Source: Niastella sp966211305
Lineage (GTDB): Bacteria > Bacteroidota > Bacteroidia > Chitinophagales > Chitinophagaceae
Direction of reading: 5' to 3'
Length of the DNA stretch: 64,000 nt
Assembly: GCA_966211305.1 (NCBI GenBank)
Contig: CBIHPC010000011.1
Span: 1-64,000, forward strand
A program made the translations under genes and the position numbers. Within the stretch, counting starts at the first letter, position 1, and the number at the start of each line of letters is the position of its first letter. This document shows positions 51,083 through 60,776 of this stretch, piece after piece. The notes beneath the pieces were generated by a model. That model was not told where the DNA came from and ran no database searches. It saw nothing but the letters and a program-made list of their open reading frames with translations.

Positions 51083-54000
51083 ATGTCCATCATCAAAACG
51101 ATCCATATGATTAAAATTGAACACCCCAAAAAACGTAGCCCGCAAAGGCTGTTATGGGAAAAAGTGTTTGCGATGACGTTGCTTGTTTTGCTTTGTAGTG
51201 CCGCAGGGAACGCAGCATTTGCTCAAAACACTGTAAGAGGTAAAGTAACCAGCAATACAGGCGAGCCTGTGGCCGGCGCTTCAGTAAGTGTAAAAGGAAC
51301 CAGTACCGGCACCAACACCACTGTTGACGGCAGTTATTCAATTCAGGCTGCCAAAGGAGCCGTACTGGTATTTTCGAGCGTTACCTACGCTACCAAAGAA
51401 GTTACCGTAGGTGATGAAAACACCATCGACGTTCAGCTTACGCCTTCAACAACCGACCTCGGTGAAGTAGTAGTGGTGGGTTATGGAACCCAGCGAAAAG
51501 AAGCGGTCACCGGTTCCGTGGCTTCCATAGGCGGTGAAAAAATGCGTGAAGTGCCATCGCCTAACGTTTCACAGGCCCTGCAGGGCCGCCTGCCAGGGGT
51601 AGATATTGCCCAAACCTCTACCCGGCCCGGGGCTACCATGCAGATCAGGATCCGTGGTACCCGCTCACTCAGCGCCGACAACAATCCATTGATCGTGCTC
51701 GATGGAATTCCCTTTATAGGATCGCTTGCCGACATTAACCCGAATGATATTAAAAGCATCGATGTGCTGAAAGACGCTTCCGCTACGGCCATTTACGGTA
51801 GCCGCGGCGCCAATGGCGTTATATTGATAACAACAGAAAAAGGGGGAAAGAACAGAACACCCCGCATCAACTACAGCGGATACGTTGGCGCTCAAAAGGT
51901 ATTTGCCAAATACCCCATGATGAACGGCCCCCAGTTCGTAGCGCTGCGTAAAGCCGCCAATCAATATGCAAACGGCCAGGATGAGAACGACAGCACCAAT
52001 ACCGACTGGCAGGACCTGTTCTACCAAACCGGCATCGTAACCGACCACAACATCAGCCTTTCGGGCGGCGGTGAAACCGGCAGTTACAACTTCGGCGGCG
52101 GTTATTACCTGAACCAGGGCGTTATACCCACGCAGCAGTACAAACGGTATTCACTGCGCGGTTCGATCGACCAGCAGGTGGGAAAACTGGTACGGCTGGG
52201 CTTTACTACCAATACCAACTACAACCAGACCGAAGGAAGCCAGGTTGGCCTGTACAGCACATTAAGCATGACGCCTATTTCCTCACCGTATAACCCCGAC
52301 GGCACTTTACGAAGGGGCATACGCATGATATTAGACAACCAGTATGTTTATACGAAAGATGTGGTGAAGAATTTACGGGACAATGACCAGTGGCTGAACG
52401 AAACACGCGGATTTGCTACCTACAATGCCGTTTATGGCGAAGTGAAAGCCCCGTTCCTCACCGGTTTAAAGTATAGAGTTAACCTCGGTCTCGATTATAT
52501 ACAAACTAACAACGGCGCCTATACGGGCGCAGGCGTTGGCGACGCGCTCAACCCGAATACGCCGTCATCTGCTTCGGTAGATAACAGGAATACGGTGCAC
52601 TGGACGCTGGAAAACCTGTTGACCTATGATCGCACATTCGGCAAACACACCTTCAATGCGGTGGCATTGTATTCGGTAGAGCAGAATAAATACAACCGGT
52701 CGAACATGGCCGCACGCGATATTCCGGCCGATGCCTTCCACTTCTATAACCTCGGGCAGGCGGCAGGCCAGATAACCATAGACCCGGCGAACCAGGACTA
52801 CCAGTTATGGGGGCTTCAGTCGGTGATGGGCCGTGTAATGTACGCTTACGACAACCGGTATATGATCTCTGCCACGGTACGTTCCGATGCTTCCTCAAGA
52901 CTGGCGCCGGGCCATAAATGGCATACCTATCCGGCCATTTCGGTGGGCTGGAACATCAATGATGAATCATTTATGCAGGACCTGGCCATCATCAACAAAC
53001 TGAAGCTGCGTGCCGGGTTCGGGCAAACCAGTAACCAGGCTATCGCTCCTTATGCAACGCTGGGACAACTGGCAACCAGGCCTTACAATTTCGGCCCCAC
53101 GAACTATGCTACCGGGCTGTACGTATCTCAGTTGCCAAACGCCAATTTAGGCTGGGAGTTCTCCAAGACCTGGAATTTCGGTATTGATTTCAGCATACTC
53201 AAAAATCGTTTGTCTGGTACTGTCGAATATTATATTACAAAGACCGAAGACATTCTGCTGGGGCTCGACCTGCCCCCGACCTCTGGTGTAACCAGCTATA
53301 CAGCCAACATAGGGGCAACGGAAAATAAAGGATTCGAACTTGGTTTGAACGGTACCATTCTCGATAACCTGAATGGCTTTACCTGGGATGCAGGCGTTAA
53401 CTTCTATGTAAACAAAAACAAACTGGTATCACTTGCATCCGGACAAACCCGCGATGAAGGGAACTGGTGGTTTGTGGGGCATAATATCAACGCCATTTAT
53501 GATTATGAGCGGCAGGGCTTGTGGCAAAAAGACGACCCGTATTTGAGTACACTGGAGCCAGGTGGCAATGTTGGTATGATCAAAGTGAAATATACCGGCG
53601 GATATAAACCCGATGGAACGCCCGAGCGGGCTATAGGACCTGCCGACAGACAGGTTATAGATGTAGACCCCGATTTTCAGGGCGGTTTCAATACCCGCGT
53701 AGCCTACAAAGGTTTCGACCTGAGTGTGGTAGGCTTTTTCAGAAAAGGCGGCATTCTTTTCAGCACCATTCACGGTTCAAGCGGTTACCTGAATTTGCTG
53801 AGCGGCAGACGCAACAATTTAAATGTCGATTACTGGACGCCCGAAAACACCAATGCAAAGTATCCCAAACCCGGCGGTATCGTAAGCAGCGACAACCCGA
53901 AATACGGCAGCACGCTCAGTTACTTCGATGGGTCATTCATGAAGATCCGCACCATCACATTGGGCTACGACTTCAACCAGCGCCTGATGAAGAATTCGAA

Positions 54001-54226
54001 TCTAAAAATGCGGATGTACTTTACCGCTCAAAATCCGTTTGTCATGTTTTCGCCCTTCCACAAAGAATCGGGCCTCGATCCTGAAACCAATTCGTTCGGT
54101 AATGAAAATGTGGCCTCAACCGGAGCCATCAGTTCAAACCAGAATCTGTTGAGACGCATCCTTATCGTAGGGTATAACACCCCGGCGACCCGCAACTATA
54201 TACTTGGCGTTAACCTGACATTTTAA
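51083..54226 (+). CDS. SusC/RagA family TonB-linked outer-membrane transporter
   Basis: A 1047-residue TonB-dependent receptor. The signal peptide ends GNAAFAQ. Then comes a carboxypeptidase-regulatory-like domain (VRGKVTSNTGEPVAGASVSVKGT), followed by the SusC signature GEVVVVGYGTQRKEAVTGSV and a plug domain ending in VLDGIPFIGSLADINPND and ASATAIYGSRGANGVILITT. The 22-stranded barrel follows to the C terminus with a terminal aromatic (NYILGVNLTF). It would import glycans or oligosaccharides with the lipoprotein SusD (gap of 12 bp). The start codon lies in a good context with two more in-frame ATGs. Confidence 0.96.
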   Translation: MSIIKTIHMIKIEHPKKRSPQRLLWEKVFAMTLLVLLCSAAGNAAFAQNTVRGKVTSNTGEPVAGASVSVKGTSTGTNTTVDGSYSIQAAKGAVLVFSSVTYATKEVTVGDENTIDVQLTPSTTDLGEVVVVGYGTQRKEAVTGSVASIGGEKMREVPSPNVSQALQGRLPGVDIAQTSTRPGATMQIRIRGTRSLSADNNPLIVLDGIPFIGSLADINPNDIKSIDVLKDASATAIYGSRGANGVILITTEKGGKNRTPRINYSGYVGAQKVFAKYPMMNGPQFVALRKAANQYANGQDENDSTNTDWQDLFYQTGIVTDHNISLSGGGETGSYNFGGGYYLNQGVIPTQQYKRYSLRGSIDQQVGKLVRLGFTTNTNYNQTEGSQVGLYSTLSMTPISSPYNPDGTLRRGIRMILDNQYVYTKDVVKNLRDNDQWLNETRGFATYNAVYGEVKAPFLTGLKYRVNLGLDYIQTNNGAYTGAGVGDALNPNTPSSASVDNRNTVHWTLENLLTYDRTFGKHTFNAVALYSVEQNKYNRSNMAARDIPADAFHFYNLGQAAGQITIDPANQDYQLWGLQSVMGRVMYAYDNRYMISATVRSDASSRLAPGHKWHTYPAISVGWNINDESFMQDLAIINKLKLRAGFGQTSNQAIAPYATLGQLATRPYNFGPTNYATGLYVSQLPNANLGWEFSKTWNFGIDFSILKNRLSGTVEYYITKTEDILLGLDLPPTSGVTSYTANIGATENKGFELGLNGTILDNLNGFTWDAGVNFYVNKNKLVSLASGQTRDEGNWWFVGHNINAIYDYERQGLWQKDDPYLSTLEPGGNVGMIKVKYTGGYKPDGTPERAIGPADRQVIDVDPDFQGGFNTRVAYKGFDLSVVGFFRKGGILFSTIHGSSGYLNLLSGRRNNLNVDYWTPENTNAKYPKPGGIVSSDNPKYGSTLSYFDGSFMKIRTITLGYDFNQRLMKNSNLKMRMYFTAQNPFVMFSPFHKESGLDPETNSFGNENVASTGAISSNQNLLRRILIVGYNTPATRNYILGVNLTF

Positions 54227-54238
54227 ATCATTCAGCAT

Positions 54239-56221
54239 ATGAAACATCTGTTTATAAAATCACTTGTAGTATCAGCCTGCTTCATGCTGGTATCCTCAGG
54301 ATGTAAAAAAATTCTGGAAGAAGAGCCGCGCAGTTTTTATGACCCCAACTTCTTCAAAACCGAAAAAGGGGTGCAGGGCGGTATAACATCACAATATGCC
54401 CATTTACGTTTCATATACGGGCAACCCTATTTTTATAATTCACTCGAAACGGGTACCGATGAATATACCTGGGCCTCGAGCGCCGATGCCAACTTCAAGG
54501 ATGCGGACATGAGCGGGGTGGGTAATTTAACACCGGCCAGCAGCCGTTCGGATGTATTATGGGGAACCGCTTTTTCGAACATCAATACAGCCAGCGGCAT
54601 TATTGAAAATGCCGCCCTGGCGGGCACCTTCCCTGCTTCGCTGATAGCAGAAGCCAGGTTTTTCCGCGCCTTCGATTATTTTCTGCTGGTGCAAACATTT
54701 GGCGGCGTGCCGTTGGACCTGGGAGCAGGAGAATTGAAATTCAACACAGCTCCTTCAAGGTTGTCTGTACGCAACACGGTGCCCGAGGTATATACAAAAG
54801 CGGTTTTCCCCGACCTGGTGCAGGCGATCGATGAACTGCCTGTTGCACCGAGGGTAACCGGCGGTGTTACGAAAACGGTTGCCCGCCTTTACCTGGCGAA
54901 AGCGTACTTAACGTATGGCTGGTGGCTGCAAAACCCCAATAACATTCCTACCTATCCGCAAACCGCAAGAACCGACCCCGATGGCCATGATGCGCAATGG
55001 TATTTTCAAAAAGCATATGACATAGCTGTTGAGGCTATCGACAACCCCGGTAATTTTGGTCTTGAAAATACCTTTTACGACCTGCATGTGGGCGGCAATG
55101 ACCGCAACAAGGAAATGTTGCTGTATGCAGATCATACCCAGGAAAGCGAGTTTTATAATGGCGCCTGCTTAGCCTGTTTTGATGCAGAATCGGGCAATGG
55201 CAGAAACGGCGCCTCCTGGATGGTGACCTTTAACTATACCGTTATCAGAAGTTCACCCGATGCCACCGGTACCGGGTCCGGCATAAGTTCGGTACAACGT
55301 GAAGCAGCCCAGGCTTTAGGACGCCCGTACACCCGTATGGCGCCAACTATCGGAGCATTTACGAATACGTTTGCCGATAAAACGCTCGACTCAAGATATG
55401 ATGGTACTTTCACCTCCGTTTTCAGGGGTAACTGGCCTAAAGGCGGAACTGCCAACGCCACCCTTTATAACGCGAACGGTTTACCGGTAACGCCCGGGCA
55501 GCCTATACTCACATTCCTTCCCGATGAAACACTAGCCCCCACTATTACTTATCCTTCAGGCGCCACTTTTCCCGGCCGACCTGCTGTCAATAATATCGGC
55601 GCCGGTGAAATACCGGGCCGGGCCGATTTTGTGATCACTCCCCGCGCCATCAGCAGGATCGTATTTCCCAATTTATGGAAACTGGGTGTTTACAGAACCG
55701 ATAATGGTTCCGGCCTTGGCCAGCCAAACGCTACGAGCACACGGCCGTTCAAGATCGCCAAATTCTCTGAACTGTATTTTATAGCTGCCGAAGCAGCCGT
55801 AAAAGGCGCCACAACTGTAGCCGGTAAAAGCGCCCGCGACCTCATCAATGTAATTCGGGCAAGAGCCGGAAAGTGGAAGTTCAGCAATAAGGACAATGCT
55901 GCCTTTGTTGCCGATAACAGCGCTGCCATGACTGCTGCCACGCCGCTCACCATAGATATCAATTATATTCTTGCAGAACGTTCGCGCGAGTACTTCGGGG
56001 AAGGCCATCGCTGGTTCGACCTGGTGCGTACCCAAAAGTGGAATGAACTCGCCGGTTCATATGAAATTGCCGGCGCGGCTTACGGCGACCATACACCGGC
56101 AACGTTTACCCGAACTATCAATCCTACCCACTATCTGCGGCCCATACCGCAAGACCAGATGGACCGCATGGCACTGACAGCTGAAGAAAAAGCTGCCTAC
56201 CAGAACCCGGGATATCAATAG
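54239..56221 (+). CDS. SusD/RagB family outer-membrane lipoprotein
   Basis: A 660-residue SusD-type lipoprotein: lipobox in FMLVSSGCKKILEEEPRSFYDP, then the TPR-like fold (EARFFRAFDYFLLVQTFGGVPLDL is the typical TPR segment) and the SusD-type C-terminal region (INYILAERSREYFGEGHRWFDLVRTQKWNELA). The protein is longer than typical SusD (about 520-600). It forms the lid on SusC and captures substrate. Located 12 bp after SusC. Substrate unknown: the nearest sugar enzymes are over 30 kb away. The molybdate operon follows, separated by a terminator. Confidence 0.95.
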   Translation: MKHLFIKSLVVSACFMLVSSGCKKILEEEPRSFYDPNFFKTEKGVQGGITSQYAHLRFIYGQPYFYNSLETGTDEYTWASSADANFKDADMSGVGNLTPASSRSDVLWGTAFSNINTASGIIENAALAGTFPASLIAEARFFRAFDYFLLVQTFGGVPLDLGAGELKFNTAPSRLSVRNTVPEVYTKAVFPDLVQAIDELPVAPRVTGGVTKTVARLYLAKAYLTYGWWLQNPNNIPTYPQTARTDPDGHDAQWYFQKAYDIAVEAIDNPGNFGLENTFYDLHVGGNDRNKEMLLYADHTQESEFYNGACLACFDAESGNGRNGASWMVTFNYTVIRSSPDATGTGSGISSVQREAAQALGRPYTRMAPTIGAFTNTFADKTLDSRYDGTFTSVFRGNWPKGGTANATLYNANGLPVTPGQPILTFLPDETLAPTITYPSGATFPGRPAVNNIGAGEIPGRADFVITPRAISRIVFPNLWKLGVYRTDNGSGLGQPNATSTRPFKIAKFSELYFIAAEAAVKGATTVAGKSARDLINVIRARAGKWKFSNKDNAAFVADNSAAMTAATPLTIDINYILAERSREYFGEGHRWFDLVRTQKWNELAGSYEIAGAAYGDHTPATFTRTINPTHYLRPIPQDQMDRMALTAEEKAAYQNPGYQ

Positions 56222-56243
56222 TCACATAAGTAAAATTGTATAG

Positions 56244-56280
56244 AAAGGCTGTGCTGATTGCGCAGCCTTTCTTTTTTATT
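56244..56280 (+). terminator. Terminator after susD
   Basis: AAAGGCTGTGC and GCGCAGCCTTT form an 11-bp stem (one G-T pair) with a 5-nt loop, then TCTTTTTTATTTT. It separates susCD from the molybdate operon. Confidence 0.85.
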
Positions 56281-56285
56281 TTAGG

Positions 56286-56293
56286 TAGCTTTG
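56286..56293 (+). promoter_or_regulatory. -7 promoter element of the modABC operon
   Basis: TAGCTTTG matches TAnnTTTG exactly, 22 bp before the modA start codon. The -33 region is occupied by the susD terminator and has no TTG. Confidence 0.45.
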
Positions 56294-56314
56294 CCAATTA
56301 CCAACTGAAAGTAG

Positions 56315-57073
56315 ATGATGAAAAAAATCTGTTCTTTGGTTTTACTGGCGCTGCATACACTACTAATGCAGGCCCAGTCGAAACTAACCGTTGCGGTTGC
56401 TGCCAATATGCAATACACCATGCAGGAACTGGTGGCCGAGTTCAACAAAACAGATAAAACCAGGATCGATATAGTGCTGGGTGCATCGGGTAAACTCACC
56501 CAGCAGATCCAGAACGGCGCCCCATTCGATATTTTCATTTCCGCAGATAAGGAATATCCGCAAAAGCTGGCCGGCAATAAATTTACCCTTGAACCGCCAA
56601 AAGTATATGCACAGGGAGTGCTGGTATTATGGAGTGCAAAACCGAACATTCAACCCACGCGCGACCTGAAACTGCTGTCGGGCGCCAACATAAAAAGCAT
56701 TGCCATCGCCAACCCGAAAACCGCGCCCTATGGAAGCGCTGCGGAATTTATTCTGAAGAAATATGCATTATACGATAAGGTGGCTTCCAAACTGGTAACC
56801 GGTGAAAGCATTTCGCAAACAAGCCAGTTCATTGGCACCCAAAATGCGGATATCGGTTTTACGGCAAAATCAATTGTGATCGCCGGTGAAATGAAAGGCA
56901 GAGGAAAATGGGTTGAGTTGAATACAGCGGATTATCCGCCCATTGAACAATCAGCGGCGCTTTTGAAATACGCCCGGCAAAATAATATCAACACAGCCAG
57001 AAAATTTTATAACTTCCTGTATTCTGCAAAGGCAAAAGCCATTTATAATAAATTCGGGTATATAGTAAAATGA
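56315..57073 (+). CDS. modA: Molybdate ABC transporter, substrate-binding protein
   Basis: A 252-residue periplasmic binding protein with signal peptide (MMKKICSLVLLALHTLLMQAQ). ModA motifs: LTVAVAANMQYTMQELVAEFNK and IDIVLGASGKLTQQIQNGAPFDIFISAD, where Ser and the main-chain amides bind the oxyanion, and ANPKTAPYGSAAEFIL. It captures molybdate (or tungstate) for ModBC. The start could be either of two consecutive ATGs at 56315 and 56318. Its stop overlaps the modB start (ATGA), showing translational coupling. Confidence 0.95.
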   Translation: MMKKICSLVLLALHTLLMQAQSKLTVAVAANMQYTMQELVAEFNKTDKTRIDIVLGASGKLTQQIQNGAPFDIFISADKEYPQKLAGNKFTLEPPKVYAQGVLVLWSAKPNIQPTRDLKLLSGANIKSIAIANPKTAPYGSAAEFILKKYALYDKVASKLVTGESISQTSQFIGTQNADIGFTAKSIVIAGEMKGRGKWVELNTADYPPIEQSAALLKYARQNNINTARKFYNFLYSAKAKAIYNKFGYIVK

Positions 57074-57744
57074 TTGACCTGTCACCTTTATGGCTTACAT
57101 TAAAACTGTCCCTGAGCACTACCCTTATCCTGTTTGTTATTTCCATACCGCTGGCAAACTGGCTGGCCGGTGGGAAAGACATTTTTAAAATAATCGTTCA
57201 GGCCATTGTAAGCATGCCGCTTGTGCTGCCGCCAACTGTGATCGGCTTTTATTTATTGCTGGCATTCAGTCCGGCCAATGCATTTGGCAGCTGGCTCGAG
57301 GAATGGCTGAATATCCGCCTGGTATTCTCTTTCTCAGGATTACTGATCGCTTCGGTGATCTATAGTTTACCGTTTATGGTACACCCCATCCTATCGGGTC
57401 TTTCATCCTTATCGCCGAGTTTAAAAGAAGCTTCGTATTCGTTGGGAAAAACCAAATGGCAAACACTTACAAAGGTGTTGCTTCCAAATATCAAACCTTC
57501 ACTGCTTACCGGCATCGTGCTTACATTTGCCCATACCGTTGGAGAATTCGGCGTGGTGCTGATGATCGGCGGCAATATGCCCGGCAAAACCCGAACGGCG
57601 TCCATTGCCATTTATGATGAGGTGGATGCCTTCCATTATCATACGGCGAATGTGTATGCAGGCATTTTACTGGCCGTATCGTTCATCATATTACTGGTGC
57701 TTTACACGTATAACCGTAAAATGCAGCAGGCGAAGTTTTATTGA
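57070..57744 (+). CDS. modB: Molybdate ABC transporter, permease
   Basis: A 224-residue membrane permease with five or six helices (LSLSTTLILFVISIPLANWL, IIVQAIVSMPLVLPPTVIGFYLLLAF, FSGLLIASVIYSLPFMVHPI). It includes the family's SLKEASYSLGKTKWQTLTKVLLPNIKPSLLTGIVL segment, which contains the EAA-like loop that docks with the ATPase, and VGEFGVVLMIGGNMPGKTRTASIAI. ModB-specific residues are clear. It overlaps modA by four bases and is followed by modC after 9 bp. Confidence 0.96.
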   Translation: MIDLSPLWLTLKLSLSTTLILFVISIPLANWLAGGKDIFKIIVQAIVSMPLVLPPTVIGFYLLLAFSPANAFGSWLEEWLNIRLVFSFSGLLIASVIYSLPFMVHPILSGLSSLSPSLKEASYSLGKTKWQTLTKVLLPNIKPSLLTGIVLTFAHTVGEFGVVLMIGGNMPGKTRTASIAIYDEVDAFHYHTANVYAGILLAVSFIILLVLYTYNRKMQQAKFY

Positions 57745-57753
57745 AACCGTAAA

Positions 57754-58614
57754 ATGTTACCGGTTATGATCGATCTTTCATTACAAAAAGTTTTACATAC
57801 CGCAGAAGGCGAAATGCAGTTGGATGTAACCGCAAAAATTAAAAGCGGGCAATTCGTAAGCCTGTATGGGGCATCGGGCGCCGGCAAAACCTCCATTCTG
57901 CGGATGCTGGCAGGGTTTATGAAACCCGAAAGCGGTTTTATAAAAGTAAACGACGCGGTTTGGTTCGATAGCCGCAGCAAAAGCCATCTTGAACCGCAGC
58001 AAAGAAAGATCGGTTTTGTATTCCAGGACTATGCCCTGTTCCCAAATATGAACGTAAGGGATAATATATCCTTTGCACTTGATAAGCATAATCCGCGGCA
58101 TATAGTTACCGAACTGCTGGAAGTTACCGGTTTGAGCAACCTCGCAGCCAGAAAAATACAAACGCTTTCAGGCGGCCAGCAGCAACGGGTAGCGCTGGCG
58201 AGGGCCATTGCCAAAAAGCCTTCCATTCTGCTGCTGGACGAACCTTTATCGGCCATCGACAATGTTATGCGAGAGCAACTGCAGCACACTTTACTGGAAA
58301 TTCACAAGCGTTATGCATTAACCACCATCCTTGTAAGCCATAATGCGAACGAGATCATCAAACTTTCCGACACCGTTATTCATCTTGAACAGGGCAGGTT
58401 TCGCGAACAAACCAGTCCGGCCAGATTTTTCGGCAATGGCAATGGCCCCTCGAAATTAACCGGAAACGTTATTTCATTAGATGAAATGGGCAACGCCATT
58501 GTACTTATCGATAACCGCCTGCTCACCCTTCCGGTACCAGGCACAACATTGAACAATAACGACCGGGTTGAAATAATATATAATAATTTTCAGATACAAC
58601 TGCTTCAACAATAA
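57754..58614 (+). CDS. modC: Molybdate ABC transporter, ATP-binding protein
   Basis: A 286-residue ATPase: Walker A GASGAGKTS, Q-loop region GFVFQDYALFPNM, signature LSGGQQQRVALARA, Walker B ILLLDEPLSAID and the His loop ILVSHNANEI. A C-terminal TOBE-like (Mop) domain follows (LTGNVISLDEMGNAIVLID), which in ModC proteins senses cytoplasmic molybdate. The start may be the ATG at 57754 or 57766. It powers ModB and completes the modABC operon. No molybdenum cofactor gene or ModE regulator is seen. Confidence 0.96.
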   Translation: MLPVMIDLSLQKVLHTAEGEMQLDVTAKIKSGQFVSLYGASGAGKTSILRMLAGFMKPESGFIKVNDAVWFDSRSKSHLEPQQRKIGFVFQDYALFPNMNVRDNISFALDKHNPRHIVTELLEVTGLSNLAARKIQTLSGGQQQRVALARAIAKKPSILLLDEPLSAIDNVMREQLQHTLLEIHKRYALTTILVSHNANEIIKLSDTVIHLEQGRFREQTSPARFFGNGNGPSKLTGNVISLDEMGNAIVLIDNRLLTLPVPGTTLNNNDRVEIIYNNFQIQLLQQ

Positions 58615-58882
58615 CCCAACCGGGAACCATAACCGCTGATTAAGGCAGAACCAACTCCTATAATATAGCCTATAGCTCGTGACCAATGGATGCTTACACG
58701 GATATTCCCACTGAATATCAACCGAATAAATTTCTGCTTTATTAATATTTGTACAAGCGGAATCAAAAATTGAATATTTGTTCTTCGTACCCCGTTTGTA
58801 TTACGGTGAAAACACGCTGGTATGTAGCCTGTAACCAACCTTGTTCTGCATATGAATTCCCGTGTTAAATACCGAAACTTAC

Positions 58883-59803
58883 ATGAAAAGCAAACCCTGC
58901 ACTCGTTTTCTGTTGTTGCCGTTCGTATTGTTACTGGTATTTTTTGCCTGTAATAAAAGCGATCAGGCAAGCGATGACACTGATACGATCAATCCAACAA
59001 ATACGACCGATTCCACCTTCAACGGCAATAACCTGTCGGTGAATGCAGCCTCCTGCCCCACCGCGCCCAATTATGGCGACAGCGTAGTTTATTTAAAGCC
59101 AAAGAACGGCGGCGATTTCTTTTTAGACCCGCTTAACAATAATGGCGTGCAGGGAACTTATTTAAGCTGGCCCGAAGGGCTTAAGATAAATAAGAACTCA
59201 GGCACTATCAATCTTTCGCAAAGTGAAACCGGCGTACGGTATAATATTGCATTTGTAAAGAAAGGCACTACCGATACCTGCGTAAGCCAGTTGATCGTAG
59301 GCGGTTTAACGTACATGGATGCCATTTATGTGCTGGAACAAAACGATACGCTGGCCAAACCGGTGTTTAATGCCAACCCGTCCTCTTCATCCATCTGCGA
59401 TGACAGTGACGATACCGATTACCCCGATAACAATGGTAACGGCAATAACAAATGTGTATTCGATGATGACGTACCGGGGCAACGCGCCAACGACCAGAAA
59501 CTGCGGGTGCGCACTAAAAGCGGTTTTATCAATATGAAAAAATCGTTTGATGATGGTCTTTTTGGCAAAAACCCGAAGAACGGCGATACAAAAAAAGTGC
59601 AGATCAGGTATAAGCTGAATGATGGCAGCCAGAAAGCATCGCAAAAACTCACGGTTCAGGTAGTTTACTATGATAAGGTATCGAGCATTCCGGTTGCGTT
59701 GCAACAGGAAATAGCCACTAAACGCACCAATATGTTCTCGTATAAGATCGTAAACGGCAAACCCAGGCCGCCGTTGCTGATCATTGCAGGGCTCGCGAAA
59801 TAA
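58883..59803 (+). CDS. Lipoprotein of unknown function
   Basis: About 306 residues from the ATG at 58883. The signal region ends in LLLVFFACNKS, a clear lipobox. The mature N terminus is Asp/Thr/Asn-rich and looks like a flexible tether (DQASDDTDTINPTNTTDS). A beta-rich domain (VYLKPKNGGDFFLDPLNNNG, GLKINKNSGTINLSQSETG) is followed by an Asp/Asn-rich patch (DDSDDTDYPDNNGNGNN) that could bind calcium, and a basic second domain. The family is not recognised. It may be surface-exposed. Confidence 0.75.
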   Translation: MKSKPCTRFLLLPFVLLLVFFACNKSDQASDDTDTINPTNTTDSTFNGNNLSVNAASCPTAPNYGDSVVYLKPKNGGDFFLDPLNNNGVQGTYLSWPEGLKINKNSGTINLSQSETGVRYNIAFVKKGTTDTCVSQLIVGGLTYMDAIYVLEQNDTLAKPVFNANPSSSSICDDSDDTDYPDNNGNGNNKCVFDDDVPGQRANDQKLRVRTKSGFINMKKSFDDGLFGKNPKNGDTKKVQIRYKLNDGSQKASQKLTVQVVYYDKVSSIPVALQQEIATKRTNMFSYKIVNGKPRPPLLIIAGLAK

Positions 59804-59811
59804 TTTACTTA

Positions 59812-60630
59812 CTACAACAACGTTCCGCAAAACTTACAATACACGGCATTTTTGTCGTGCCCTTCCCGGCCGCAGCCCGGGCAGGCTTCATGACCATGTT
59901 TTCTCAGGCGCGCCGCATTGGCCATTTCGGTTGTAATAATACCGGTAGGCACTGCGATGATGCCATAGCCAATGAACATCATTATGGAGGCAATGAACTT
60001 ACCTGTGGGCGTTACAGGCGCAATATCGCCATACCCAACGGTAGTAATGGTAACTATAGCCCAATAGATGCTGTCGGGAATACTTATGAAACCATTCTCT
60101 CCATTTTCTACCAAATACATAACGGAACCGAGAATGATAACGAGCGTGAGCACCACCAGCATGAAGATCAAGATCTTTTTCAGGCTGGTAGTAAGCGCTG
60201 CTTTCAGGAATTCCATTTCAGTTAAAAAATGGGTGAGCTTGAATATGCGGAACACCCGCAAAAGCCGCAAGGCCCGCAGCACCAGCAACGATTGCGCGCC
60301 TGTAAACAGGATGCTCAGGTAAGAGGGAATGATGGCCAGCAGGTCGATAAGGCCAAAGAATGAGAACACATATTTCAAAGGGCTTTTGATGCTTATCAAA
60401 CGCAGCAGGTATTCGAGGGTAAACAACCCGGTAAAAACCCATTCCAGGATATAAAACAGTTCGCCATAGCGTTGGTGGTACGCTTCTATACTATCGAGCA
60501 TTACCACAATGATGCTCGAGATGATCAATACCAACAGGGCCACGTCGAAGATCCTGCCGGCGGTTGTATTTGATTCGTAGATCGTATTATGAAGCCGGCT
60601 GCGCCATGCTGTCGTGTTGGGTTTTTCCAT
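59812..60630 (-). CDS. Voltage-gated potassium channel-like protein with C-terminal zinc ribbon
   Basis: About 272 residues from the ATG at 60630. Six-helix Kv-type channel: S1 near residue 28 (IFDVALLVLIISSIIVVML), S2-S3, and an S4 segment with regularly spaced Arg (LRALRLLRVFRIFKL). The pore loop has the selectivity filter TTVGYGD in AIVTITTVGYGDIAP. The tail contains four cysteines as CPGC and CKFC, a zinc-ribbon-like module not found in simple Kv channels. It is divergent from the pseudo-receiver at 60777, 146 bp away, so the two may share regulation. Confidence 0.9.
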   Translation of the reverse strand: MEKPNTTAWRSRLHNTIYESNTTAGRIFDVALLVLIISSIIVVMLDSIEAYHQRYGELFYILEWVFTGLFTLEYLLRLISIKSPLKYVFSFFGLIDLLAIIPSYLSILFTGAQSLLVLRALRLLRVFRIFKLTHFLTEMEFLKAALTTSLKKILIFMLVVLTLVIILGSVMYLVENGENGFISIPDSIYWAIVTITTVGYGDIAPVTPTGKFIASIMMFIGYGIIAVPTGIITTEMANAARLRKHGHEACPGCGREGHDKNAVYCKFCGTLL

Positions 60631-60776
60631 ACGTGTTTGCAAATGGTTTATCCTGTTTCATACGATATGTAAATTACGTTGTATTAACTTATTAGAACCC
60701 CTTAGCCTTTCAAAAACAAGCATTTTTATCAAAATAGCTGGCATGATTTTTACAAACAGATATGTTAAATTTTCGC

